Part shown: positions 17,601-24,954 of the stretch, piece after piece
Numbering within the stretch: the stretch's first letter is position 1
Layout: each line of letters begins with the position of its first letter
NCBI GenBank assembly: GCA_947460575.1
Contig: CANHIJ010000025.1
Coordinates: 1 to 41,351, forward strand
Direction of reading: 5' to 3'
DNA: 41,351 nucleotides
DNA from: Verrucomicrobiales bacterium
Lineage (GTDB): Bacteria > Verrucomicrobiota > Verrucomicrobiia > Verrucomicrobiales > V1-33
Translations under genes and position numbers: made by a program
Notes under the pieces: model-generated
What the model was told of the DNA's origin: nothing
Seen by the model: the letters and a program-made list of their open reading frames with translations, nothing else
Databases searched by the model: none

Positions 17601-19984
17601 TGGGGGGGGAAGCCGGGGTCGAGGGCGTCGACGACGGCGCCGGAGGGGTTATGGAGGGCGAGGTATTCGCCGCTGCTGTTGAGGCTGAAGGGGGCGTGAA
17701 GGTAGGCCGCGCCCGAGGGCGCGGGGCGGTCGTCGGCGAGGACGAGGAGGGCGGCGGAGGGGGCGATGGAGGTGCCTGGGGGGAAGACGAACTTGCGGGG
17801 GGCGCTGGGGTCGTCGGTGAGGGACCAGCCAGAGAGGTCGAGGGGGAAGGGGTCTGGGTTGAAGAGTTCGATCCAGTCGGCGTAGGCGGGCTGGGAGGAG
17901 GGGAGGGCGAAGTCGGCGGGTTCGACGAGGCCGCCGGAGGGCTCGGCGAGGCCTGGGGTGTAGAGCCAGTTGGGGGCGGCGAAGGGGAGGAGGGTGGCGG
18001 GGGAGCCGGCGTTGGGTTTGGTGAGGGTGAGGGAGAAGTCGTCGAGGGTGGCGGAGGCGCTGGCGGGGGCGAGGGCGGCGCCGATTTTTTCGAAGGCGGG
18101 GAGGAATTGGGGGGAGGGGAGGGCGTTGAGGGCGATGAGGAAGGCCGGGGCGTTGGAGCCGGAGCTGAGGGGGGCGCTGTAGGAGCGCCAGGGGGAGAAG
18201 CCGATGTTGTCGAGGGTGAGGCGGGAGCCGGAGGGGAGGGGGGCGAGGGTGAGGAAGACGAGGGCTACGGAGTTGGAGGAGAGGCTGTTGAGGTGGGCGA
18301 GGAAGGCGGACTGGTTGGAGCTATTGGAGGGGTCGAGGGAGGCGGTGGACCAGGTGCCGGAGCCGGTGATGGGGCCGAGGTTGAGGCGGTCGGCGGGGGT
18401 GGGAGAGCCGAGGGTGGGTTCGAGATAGACTTGGAAGGAGAGGCCTTGGGGGAGGAGGAAATCGAATTGGAGGATGGCGCTGGCGAGTTGGGCTGGGGTG
18501 ATGGCGCCGGGGGACCAGGAGCGGGGGACGAGGGGTTGGTAGCTGAAGCCGAAGGAGTCGAAAGTGGCGGGGGCCTGAAGGACATCAAATTGGAGGGCGC
18601 CGGGGAGGGGGCCGAAACCGGAGCCGGGGGCGTTGTTTTCGCGCAGCGAGAAGCTGGCGGCGCGGGTGGCGGGGCCGGAGTAGAAATTGAGGATATTGCG
18701 GAGGGATCCGCTGGTATTGGTGGCGAGGGAGCCGCTGGGGCTGATGGCGCGGGAGCGGAGGCCGTTGGCGGCGTCGTCGAAGGCGTCGGGGGGGTCTTGG
18801 GCGGGGCCGGAGCCGGAGGAGGGGTTGAGGGGGGCGAGGTTGGAGAGGCTGGCGGAGGGGGGGGCGTTGAGGGGGTCGAGGCGAAGGGCGAAGGCGGCGC
18901 TGGGGGAGGCGCGGAAGCGGAAGTTGAGGCGGAGGTTGGCGAGGAGAGCGGAGGTGAGGGAGCCTGGTGGGATGAGAGGGCTGAGGGGGAGGGGGGGGCC
19001 GAAGAGGGTGGCGGCTTGGTTGGCGGGGTCGGCTTGGGAGTAGGAGTAGCGGAGGGCGCCGGTGTTGGCGTAGCCGCCGCGGCGGGTGAGTTCGGAGCGG
19101 AGGGTGAGGTCGGACCAGGCGGCGTTGGATTGGGGGGTAGGGGCGAGGGCGAGCCAGGATTGGGGGGGGAAGGTGCCTTGGGTGGAGTTGGCGGAGGAAC
19201 CGCTGAGGTTGCGGTGAATGGAGGCGGAGTCGTTGGCGTCGTTGAAGTTGTGGAGAGCGAGGGTGGCGAGGGCGTTGGCGGGGACGATTTCGAGTTGGGC
19301 GTCGATGCGGGCGCTGAGGTTGGGGTCGCGGTTGATGAGGTGGAGGGCGAGGACATTTTCGCCAGGCTGGAGGAAGGAGGAGGGGGCGCCGAGGGGGTAG
19401 GTGAGACCTGGGGAGAGGGCGCTGGGGGCGGTGCCTGGCTGGGCGCTGGGGGTGTAGGCGGAGTTGTTGGTGGGGAGGGCGAAGTTGTAGGCTTTTTGGT
19501 CGGCGGAGAGGAAGTGGCCAGGGGGGCCGGCGTTGGCGCGGGCGACTTCGCGGCCGTTGAGGTAGGCGATGAAGGCGTCGTCGAAGCGGACGCGGAGTTG
19601 GAGTTGGCCTTCGTTGGCGAGTTGGGCCGGGGAGAGGGTGAGGGCGTGGCGGAGGTAGAGGCTGGGGCAGCGGTTTTGCATCAGGGCGGCGACATTGGTG
19701 CCGAGGCCGGAGGCGCCGCCAAAGCCGAGGGGAGCGGCGCCGGTGCGCCAGCCAGGGGCGGAGAAGTCGAGGTCGGCCCAGAAAGGACCGGTGCCTGGGC
19801 GCTCGCGGCCCTGGGAGTCAGGGAGGGTGAGGCGGGCGTTGGTGGCGGCGACGAGTTCGTTGAGGCGGACCTGGGCGGAGAGGGGGGAGGAGGCGAGCGC
19901 GAGGGCGCCGCAGAGCCCGAGCCCGAGGTGCGCGCGGCGCGGGGCCGCCGCGGGGCCGCGGCGGGAGGGGAGCAGGGGGGGCAT
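14696..19984 (-). CDS. Giant exported CotH / lamin-tail / CHB_HEX protein
   Basis: This 1762-residue secreted protein opens with a signal peptide (about 1-37, GLCGALALASSPLSAQ). An N-terminal beta-rich region follows, then a lamin-tail-like domain near 705 (ADWIELFNPDPFPLDLSGWSL) and a CHB_HEX_C-like domain near 870 (RFTTDGSDPTPTNGFDY). A CotH-type domain spans about 990-1290 (FKGYYNLVERLREPF near 1115, WDWPHNNW near 1198). A second CHB_HEX_C-like domain lies near 1395 (YFTTDNSDPRLYGG) and a second lamin-tail-like domain near 1460 (VVAEIMYNPP). The C-terminal DPDADGLPNLVEYLL near 1660 looks like a calcium-binding repeat. CotH domains can be atypical kinases, but activity here is unproven. It is very rich in Pro, Ser, Ala and Leu. 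No PEP-CTERM or LPXTG anchor is apparent. Confidence 0.88.
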   Translation of the reverse strand: MPPLLPSRRGPAAAPRRAHLGLGLCGALALASSPLSAQVRLNELVAATNARLTLPDSQGRERPGTGPFWADLDFSAPGWRTGAAPLGFGGASGLGTNVAALMQNRCPSLYLRHALTLSPAQLANEGQLQLRVRFDDAFIAYLNGREVARANAGPPGHFLSADQKAYNFALPTNNSAYTPSAQPGTAPSALSPGLTYPLGAPSSFLQPGENVLALHLINRDPNLSARIDAQLEIVPANALATLALHNFNDANDSASIHRNLSGSSANSTQGTFPPQSWLALAPTPQSNAAWSDLTLRSELTRRGGYANTGALRYSYSQADPANQAATLFGPPLPLSPLIPPGSLTSALLANLRLNFRFRASPSAAFALRLDPLNAPPSASLSNLAPLNPSSGSGPAQDPPDAFDDAANGLRSRAISPSGSLATNTSGSLRNILNFYSGPATRAASFSLRENNAPGSGFGPLPGALQFDVLQAPATFDSFGFSYQPLVPRSWSPGAITPAQLASAILQFDFLLPQGLSFQVYLEPTLGSPTPADRLNLGPITGSGTWSTASLDPSNSSNQSAFLAHLNSLSSNSVALVFLTLAPLPSGSRLTLDNIGFSPWRSYSAPLSSGSNAPAFLIALNALPSPQFLPAFEKIGAALAPASASATLDDFSLTLTKPNAGSPATLLPFAAPNWLYTPGLAEPSGGLVEPADFALPSSQPAYADWIELFNPDPFPLDLSGWSLTDDPSAPRKFVFPPGTSIAPSAALLVLADDRPAPSGAAYLHAPFSLNSSGEYLALHNPSGAVVDALDPGFPPQSSFYSWGRDPASLRWGFLRQASPGLPNRGPSLEAQASPPLFSPVGGFHSAPLSLSLTSSTPGGSIRFTTDGSDPTPTNGFDYAAPLPLTFLTDRSGHVIKARSFAPGLLPSPVETHTYLINQHSNLRSSPAVLLSGDPGKTFYKPLGIFAIQGGNYSDGLWTAASPSDYHLPLGDGRLTDPTSDSRPYERPTFLEYCFPDNRPGLREPVGLRVSSSPYSRARLVLSDPPSKTLWDPNPTLKPSLNLFFRSDYGPSSIHFPLIPESPVQHFQEFRLRAGKNDITTPFIRDEFTRRLWTDLGHQGSVGTFASLYLNASFKGYYNLVERLREPFMQSHHHSQNHWDVNYIGLFEDGDALHWNGILQPRLNANLTLKANYDALRQVLDLENVADYILLNTYCAMWDWPHNNWAMARERSPSGLWRCYVWDAEGAFNVGAKGPSYPTLNLDLLAPSNTSPIPTLFRRLVSSAEFRLLFADRIHKHLFNSGALTEARTSLRRAATQAEVAPLMALAGFLPDSSWFSAWTHPLTGRRAFLFPSPSSPGQFRDPNQDSNLSDSLWPLTLPPVFSQHGGSVSPAFSPAFSLAISHSAPPGSSLYFTTDNSDPRLYGGSLAPSAQLYSAPFPLPASSTTLKARVRNLFTSEWSPLTEAHFAQNPVPASPANTVVAEIMYNPPALTPAEAAAGFTDKEDFEFLALQNIGPSPIDLAPLRFQGGIAFSFASAPHPILDPGQRSLLAKNAAALRARYGPAIDLLLNGEFSGNLNNAGEEIRLESTAASLPLRSFTYSDAPPWPRAPDGSGPSLLLRNPLLNPDHSLPASWTASPPLGGQPSGSPLNPAVPQWTAWAFSPLAPPNPSAAAPQADPDADGLPNLVEYLLATDPLLPDSPLQWLRTSSPEGLPILQVTLPRLPSLSPFSLQLQSSSDLISWSPDFSLARSSPLPDGRTLQSWQKILPPHSPRHFLRLRAQSNP

Positions 19985-20091
19985 GGGGGATTTTTGCCGA
20001 TTTTCCGGCCAAAAGTCACGGCGAATGTGCTTTTGGCAGGGGGGCGGCGGCGGAGGGGGGGTTGGGGTTGGCGGGCGAGGGGTGGATGGGG

Positions 20092-20487
20092 TCAGGAGGG
20101 CTGGGCTTGGTAGGAGGCGGAGGAGAAGGCGAGGATGGGGAAGAAGAGGAAGGGGAGGAGGATGAGGCCGAGGGCGAAGCTAGGGGATTTGCCGAAGCGG
20201 CGGGCGAGTACGAGGGAGACGAGGATGGCGGCGACGAGATTGGCGATGGGGAGGAGGAAGAGGAGGAGCCACCAGGTGGGTTTGCCGGTGATTTGGAGGA
20301 GGATGTAGAGGTTGAAGATGGGGATGAGGGCGGCCCAGCCGGGTTGGGCTGCTTTGGCGAAGATTTTCCAGAGGGCGGCGATGAAGAGGAGGGAGGCGGC
20401 GGCGATGAGGAGAAGGGGGCCGAGGCCGAGGCCGTAGTTTTGTTGGAGGAGGTGGATTTCGACGGGGGGGAGGGGGTCTGGGGACAT
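20092..20487 (-). CDS. DUF5684-like small membrane protein
   Basis: This 131-residue protein has about four hydrophobic helices. It carries the signature AAQPGWAALIPIFNLYILLQITGKPTWW, which resembles DUF5684 proteins. In other bacteria this domain is found alone or fused to signal peptidase I; the function is unknown. The ATG at 20487 is preceded by C-rich sequence without a ribosome site. The gene lies 107 bp upstream of the giant exported protein on the same strand, which may reflect co-transcription. The 210-bp divergent space to the MtfA-like gene shows no clear promoter. Confidence 0.75.
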   Translation of the reverse strand: MSPDPLPPVEIHLLQQNYGLGLGPLLLIAAASLLFIAALWKIFAKAAQPGWAALIPIFNLYILLQITGKPTWWLLLFLLPIANLVAAILVSLVLARRFGKSPSFALGLILLPFLFFPILAFSSASYQAQPS

Positions 20488-20697
20488 GGGGTGAGGGGGG
20501 AAGCTTGGGCAGAAGATAGCGGCGGATGGGAGAACGCGCTAAGGCCAAGTGGGCGGGGAAAGGGGGGAAGTGGAGCGGGGCGGATTGCGGAGGCGAGATA
20601 GGGTTTCGCCCTGGGGCGGCATCGCGGGCTTGATTGGAGGGAAGGGGGCGTCCATGGTGGGGAACTTGGAGGCGGTGATTTTTGCTTTGAATTGCGT

Positions 20698-21498
20698 ATG
20701 ATGTCGTATGAAGCCCTGTATTTGAGCATGGGAGTGCTGTTGGCGGTGATGGGAGGGGCGTGGCTGGGGCAGCGGGTGCGGCGGAGTCGGGGGCGGCTGC
20801 GGGTGCGGCATTTTGCGTTTTTGCCGAGTTGGCTGGAGGTATTGGAGCGGAATGTGCCGCTGTACGGGCAGTTGCCGCTGGATTTGCGGGTGCGGCTGCA
20901 GGATCGGATGATTGGATTTATGGATGGGAAGCGGTGGAAGCACTGCGGGGGGTTAGGGGAGGTGACGGATGAGATGAAGGTGACGATTGCGGGGCAGGCG
21001 TGTTTATTGGAGTTGGGGCGGGGGGTGTCGGAGGATTATGCGAGGATATTGAATGTGTTGGTGTATCCGTGGAGTGGGTCGGTGGGAGGGGGAGGGGGGC
21101 TGCCGCCGGTGGAGGCGTGGCCGTCGGCATCGGTGTTGTTGGGGTGGGAGGCCGGGATGCGGAGGGGGCGGGATTTGCGGGATGAGGGGAATGAGGTATT
21201 GGCGGCGGTGGGGGAGGAGATGGGGTTGCAGGGGGTGGGATCTGGGGGGCGGGCGTGGGGGGAGGGCTGCCAGTACAGCGCGTGGGCGCGGGTTATGAGC
21301 GGGCGATTTGCGGGGGGTGCGGCGCTGGGGGCGGCGCTGGGGGGGCGGCTGGCTGGGGGGGCGGTGGCGGAGGTATTTGCGGCGGCTACGGAGTTATTTT
21401 TTGAGTGGCCGGGGGCGTTTTTGGGGCGCTGTCCGGAGGGGTATGAGCAACTCCGGGCGTTTTATAAACTAGATCCTGCGCGGTGGCTGAAGCGGTAG
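20698..21498 (+). CDS. MtfA-like protein lacking the HEXXH zinc site
   Basis: This protein of about 266 residues matches the MtfA (M90) family over its length: an N-terminal membrane segment, PLYGQLPLDLRVRLQDRMIGFM, VTDEMKVTIAGQACLL, YARILNVLVYPWSG, and the C-terminal ATELFFEWP plus YEQLRAFYKLDPARW. Active family members bind zinc through HEFAH in the block NVVLHEFAHQLD. Here the aligned block reads NEVLAAVGEEMGLQ (about residues 164-177), so both His are gone, while the downstream Glu of ATE is kept. I infer a non-catalytic, perhaps binding or regulatory, protein. MtfA in E. coli interacts with the repressor Mlc and affects PtsG. The start may be ATG 20698 or 20701. The 3' end overlaps the MFS gene. 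Confidence 0.8.
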   Translation: MMSYEALYLSMGVLLAVMGGAWLGQRVRRSRGRLRVRHFAFLPSWLEVLERNVPLYGQLPLDLRVRLQDRMIGFMDGKRWKHCGGLGEVTDEMKVTIAGQACLLELGRGVSEDYARILNVLVYPWSGSVGGGGGLPPVEAWPSASVLLGWEAGMRRGRDLRDEGNEVLAAVGEEMGLQGVGSGGRAWGEGCQYSAWARVMSGRFAGGAALGAALGGRLAGGAVAEVFAAATELFFEWPGAFLGRCPEGYEQLRAFYKLDPARWLKR

Positions 21499-22703
21499 GC
21501 AGCGAGGCGGGGCGACCTGCCCACGGCAAGGGGGCCCTCGCGGTGCTCTTTTTTCTGCATGCGGCGGCGCTGGCGGCGTACACGGTGCCGCTGGCGAACG
21601 TGTTGAAGGCCTATGGGATTGGGGACGGGGCGATCACTATGGCCTTTTGTACGGGGGCCTTGGCGGCATTTATTTCGCCGATGGTGGCGGGGTCGCTGGC
21701 GGACCGGCGGGTGCCGCCGGAGCGGCTGTTGGCGGGGCTATGTGCGGCTTCGGCGGTTTTTTTGATTTTGACGTTTCGGGCGATTGAGGGTCGGTGGGGA
21801 GCGCCGTGGGTTTTGGGGTGGATGATGGTGTATGCGCTGTGCAGTGCGCCGGGGTTTGGGTTGGTGACGAGCATCGTGTTGTCGCGGCTGGGGGATGCGC
21901 GGCGGGAATTTGGGCCGGTGCGGGCGGCGGCGACGGTGGGGTGGATGGTGGCGGCGTTTTTTATCAGCCGGGTGGTGCACGGGGATTTTTCGGTATCGTC
22001 GGGGTACTGGGCGGCGGGGATATTTTTGGTGGAGGCGGTGTTTTGCATGGGGATGCAGCCGACGTACCCTGGGGCGTCGCGGGAGCCGCGGCGGTGGCGC
22101 GATTTTTTTGGGTGGGAGGCGCTGCAATTGTTGCGGCATCCGGACCACCGGATTATTTTTGCGGCGTCGGCGGTGTTTAGTGCGCTGATATCGACGTTTT
22201 ATCGGTATTCGGCGGCGCACTTGGCGGATTTGGGGGATCCGTCGCCGTCGGCGACGATGGGGGTGGCGCAGGTGTTGGAAGGGGTGGCGATGTTTGGGTT
22301 GGCGGGGTTATTGACGCGGTTTCGGTTGAAGTGGGTGTTGGTGGCGGGGCTGGTGGCGGGGGCCTTGCGGCTGGGCTTAATGGCGACCAATGAGCAGGCC
22401 TTGTTGGTGGTGAGCATTGCGCTGCACGGGCCGGTTTTCGTGCTGTTTTACCCGACGAGTCAGCTGTATTTGGAGCAGCGGGTGGACCCTGGGCTGCGGG
22501 CCCAGAGCCAGGCGCTGTTGTCGTTGTTGAATGGGGGGGTGGGAAGCTTGAGCGGCTACTTGGTGCTGGGGTTTTGGCACGGGCGTTGCACCAGCGAGTG
22601 GGGGGTCGACTGGACGCGGTTTTGGACGCCGCTGGCGGTGGCGACGGGGATTTTGGCGGTGTTTTTTGTGGGGGCGTACCGGGGGCAGGGCCGGTCGGAG
22701 TGA
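21483..22703 (+). CDS. MFS transporter, nucleoside-permease-like
   Basis: This 406-residue inner-membrane transporter has about twelve predicted helices and belongs to the major facilitator superfamily, closest in appearance to the LacY/NupG-type group. Visible features are the loop 2-3 motif GSLADRRVPPERLL, SRLGDARREFGPVRAAATVGWM before helix 5, and RFRLKWVLVAGLVAGALRLG in the second half. Substrate is unknown. The start is a GTG at 21483 inside the last codons of the MtfA-like gene (16-bp overlap); no ATG occurs before the first helix, and GTG 21543 is the alternative. The overlap implies translational coupling. The gene ends only 10 bp from the convergent L,D-transpeptidase gene. Confidence 0.85.
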   Translation: MAEAVGSEAGRPAHGKGALAVLFFLHAAALAAYTVPLANVLKAYGIGDGAITMAFCTGALAAFISPMVAGSLADRRVPPERLLAGLCAASAVFLILTFRAIEGRWGAPWVLGWMMVYALCSAPGFGLVTSIVLSRLGDARREFGPVRAAATVGWMVAAFFISRVVHGDFSVSSGYWAAGIFLVEAVFCMGMQPTYPGASREPRRWRDFFGWEALQLLRHPDHRIIFAASAVFSALISTFYRYSAAHLADLGDPSPSATMGVAQVLEGVAMFGLAGLLTRFRLKWVLVAGLVAGALRLGLMATNEQALLVVSIALHGPVFVLFYPTSQLYLEQRVDPGLRAQSQALLSLLNGGVGSLSGYLVLGFWHGRCTSEWGVDWTRFWTPLAVATGILAVFFVGAYRGQGRSE

Positions 22704-22713
22704 GGGGGCGGCG

Positions 22714-23490
22714 CTAGGGTTGCCCGGCGACGGCGGCGAGGGGGGGAAGGGACCAGGGGGACTGGAGGGCGCGGTAGGCGTCGCGGGGGAGGAGGAGGTA
22801 GTGGGGGTTGGCGCGGGAGTCGAGCCAGCGGAGCAGGGCGAGGAGGTCGGGGCGGGCGAGGGTGGTGCAGCCGTGGCTGGGTTTATCGGGGCCGCGGCGG
22901 ATGTGGAAGAAGATGGCGCTGCCGTGGCCGGGGAGAGGGGGGTCGGCGTTGTGGCGGATTTCGAGGAGGAATTCGTAGGCGAAGTCGCCGAGGCGCATGC
23001 GCTGGCGGGGGTACCAGGGAGGGGGGTTGGCGAGGTCGACGGTGAGGTGTTGGTTGTAGGAGGGGAGGGCGGGGTCGTCGATCCAGCAGTCGCGGGCGGA
23101 GATGCGGTAGGAGGGGAGGCGGAGGTTGGGAAGGGACTGGGGGTTTTCGCTGTAAAGGGTGCCGATACGGAAGAGACCGGCGGGGGCGCGCTGATCTTTT
23201 TCGCGTTTGGAGGGGATGCCTGGTTGGCCGTGAGGGACGGGGAGGGCGCCGTTGCCCCAGGCGAGGCCGCGCTGGCCGAGCATGGCAGGGTGGGGCGATT
23301 TCCAGGCGGGGAGCCAGGGGGAGGAGGGGCTGGCGCGCTGGAAGGCCATGAGTTGGGCGCGCGGGGCGTTCCAATCGGGGGCAAGGCCGACGACGAGTTG
23401 GCGGATGGAGCTGGGGAGGAGGGCGGCTGGGGCGGAGAGGGCGGAGAGGGCGAGGGCGAGGAGAAGGAGGGCGCGGGGCGGCGGCTTCAT
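22714..23490 (-). CDS. Exported L,D-transpeptidase (YkuD family)
   Basis: This 258-residue protein has a signal peptide (LLLLALALSALSAPAA) and a YkuD catalytic domain. The signature is HGSAIFFHIRRGPDKPSHGCTTL, with the nucleophile Cys near residue 207 in SHGC and the upstream His of the HGS motif. Such enzymes form 3-3 crosslinks in peptidoglycan or attach proteins to it, working in the periplasm. The central part (RISARDCWIDDPALPSYNQHLTVD) resembles ErfK/YafK-type proteins. The start codon overlaps the stop of the SH3-domain gene by 4 bp (ATGA), so the two are coupled. The pair probably works together at the cell wall. Confidence 0.9.
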   Translation of the reverse strand: MKPPPRALLLLALALSALSAPAALLPSSIRQLVVGLAPDWNAPRAQLMAFQRASPSSPWLPAWKSPHPAMLGQRGLAWGNGALPVPHGQPGIPSKREKDQRAPAGLFRIGTLYSENPQSLPNLRLPSYRISARDCWIDDPALPSYNQHLTVDLANPPPWYPRQRMRLGDFAYEFLLEIRHNADPPLPGHGSAIFFHIRRGPDKPSHGCTTLARPDLLALLRWLDSRANPHYLLLPRDAYRALQSPWSLPPLAAVAGQP

Positions 23491-24374
23491 GGGGCGGCGG
23501 AGGGGAGGGGAGGGGCTGGCGCAGAGGGCAATTCGGGGGCGGGTGGAGGGGGGGGCGAGGTGGGCGGTTTTTCTAGGTCGAGGGCTGGGGGGAGGGAGTC
23601 GCCGGGGAGGAGGGCTGGGGAGGGGCGTTGGCGGAGGGAGGATTGTTTGAGTTCGGTGCCTTCGAATTCGAGTGGGGGGAGGAGGAAGGAGTCGCTGGGG
23701 CCTGGGGCGGAGGGGAGGTCTGGGAGGTCTTGGGGGGGAGGGAAGGGGGTCCCGGGGAGGGATGACTGGGCGGGGATGGGGGGAGGGAGAGGGTCTGAGA
23801 AATCGGCGGGGGAGGCGGGGCGCAGTTGGTCGGAGCCGAGGTAGCCTTGGGGGCCGTCGAGGATTTGGATGCGGGACCAGCCGCGATTGGCTTGGGTGCG
23901 TTTGACGATGAGGCCGCGGGGGAGGCGGCGGTCTGGGCCGGTGGACTGGCTGGGGCCGAATTCGTAGAAGGGGGCGTCGTCATCGGTGACGACCCAGAGA
24001 TCTGGCCAATTGGCGGGGCGGGGTGGTTTTTCGGCGGGTGGCGGGGTGGCGGGGTCGCGGTCGAGGCGCTGGCGGAGTTTGGCGAAGAAGCCCGGGGGTT
24101 TGGGGGGGGCGGGAGCAGGGGGAGGGGAGAGGGCTGGGGGGGCGGATGGGGGGGCTTTTTTGGGCGAAGCGGCGGGCGGCGGGGCGGGGAGTGGGGCGGG
24201 TTTTTTGGGGGGGAAGGGGTTGAGGTTTTTGAGGGAGGGGAGGTGGCGGAGGGGATTAATTTTTTGGAGAAAGGAGTGGGGGGCGGGGGGGTCGACGGGG
24301 GCTGGCGGGGTGGGGGGCGGCGCGGCGAGGGCGAGGGGGGCGAGGAGGAGGGCGAGGGCGAGGGGGCGCTTCAT
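23487..24374 (-). CDS. Exported proline-rich SH3-domain protein
   Basis: This 295-residue protein has a signal peptide (LALALLLAPLALAAPPP), a long Pro/Ala/Lys-rich linker up to about residue 120, and one bacterial SH3-like domain at about 125-190 (LWVVTDDDAPFYEFGPSQ to GWSRIQILDGPQGYLGSDQLR). A Pro/Ser-rich tail follows. Bacterial SH3 domains often bind peptidoglycan peptides, so an adaptor or targeting role for the following L,D-transpeptidase is plausible. The 4-bp overlap with that gene supports a shared function. ATG 24374 was chosen because it gives the signal peptide; the ORF remains open farther upstream. Pro content is inflated by the C-rich coding strand. Confidence 0.85.
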   Translation of the reverse strand: MKRPLALALLLAPLALAAPPPTPPAPVDPPAPHSFLQKINPLRHLPSLKNLNPFPPKKPAPLPAPPPAASPKKAPPSAPPALSPPPAPAPPKPPGFFAKLRQRLDRDPATPPPAEKPPRPANWPDLWVVTDDDAPFYEFGPSQSTGPDRRLPRGLIVKRTQANRGWSRIQILDGPQGYLGSDQLRPASPADFSDPLPPPIPAQSSLPGTPFPPPQDLPDLPSAPGPSDSFLLPPLEFEGTELKQSSLRQRPSPALLPGDSLPPALDLEKPPTSPPPPPAPELPSAPAPPLPSAAP

Positions 24375-24509
24375 GGGAGGGGGGAGGAAAGGGTGAGGGG
24401 TGGAGGAAAACTTGAGCAAAGCGGCAAGGAAAGTTCCGCCCAATTCCCTGGGTGGGGACGGAGGTGAAGGCTGGCTTGCGGGAGAGGGGAGAAGGGGCGA
24501 GGGTATGGA

Positions 24510-24914
24510 ATGATAGGGCGCGAGAGCATTCGGCAGATACTGATGCGGCTGGGGAGGCTGGGGGTGGGGCGCGAGGATTTGGAGGAGGCGTTTGTGCGGG
24601 GGCGAGGGGCTGGGGGGCAGAAGATCAACAAGACGAGTTCGACGGTGCGGCTGCGGCACGTGCCGACGGGGATTGAGGTGTTGTGCCAGGAGCAGCGGAG
24701 TTTAGCGCAGAACCGGTATGAGGCGCGGGTGTTGCTTTGTGAGAAATTGGAAGCGCGGCAGAAGCGGCAGCGGCAGGGGGAACGGGCGGCGGCGTCGAAG
24801 GCGCGGGCGCAGCAGGGGAAGCGGACGGCTGGGGTGAAGCGTCAGATGGTGCAGGGGAAGCGGCGGCGGAGCGAGGTCAAGGCGGGGCGGCGGGCGCCGC
24901 GGGGGGAGGAGTAG
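24510..24914 (+). CDS. Short GGQ release-factor-like protein
   Basis: This 134-residue protein has a class I peptide-chain release factor catalytic domain (RF-1 domain). The GGQ peptidyl-tRNA hydrolysis motif occurs in RGAGGQKINKTSSTVRLRH near residue 35. A basic tail of about 55 residues follows (RQKRQRQGERAAASKARAQQ onward). There is no codon-recognition domain. This layout matches ArfB/YaeJ-like and mitochondrial C12orf65-like ribosome-rescue factors, but the bacterial short RF-like family is heterogeneous and no exact type is claimed. The start ATG 24510 has GAGGG about ten bases upstream. It is flanked by the SH3 gene (divergent) and an esterase (convergent), and is probably its own transcript. 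Confidence 0.9.
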   Translation: MIGRESIRQILMRLGRLGVGREDLEEAFVRGRGAGGQKINKTSSTVRLRHVPTGIEVLCQEQRSLAQNRYEARVLLCEKLEARQKRQRQGERAAASKARAQQGKRTAGVKRQMVQGKRRRSEVKAGRRAPRGEE

Positions 24915-24954
24915 GGGCGAGGCAGGGGCGAGGGAGGGATGGGCGGGAGGCGTA

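Noticed and set aside
15122-20113. A 1663-residue Gly/Glu/Val-rich frame opposite the CotH protein
   Set aside because: No domain or motif is visible and the - strand frame has a signal peptide and several recognisable domains.
21190-21225. Frameshift hiding the HEXXH of the MtfA-like gene
   Set aside because: The frame is continuous with conserved family residues on both sides of the site, so the change looks like substitution, not a frame error.
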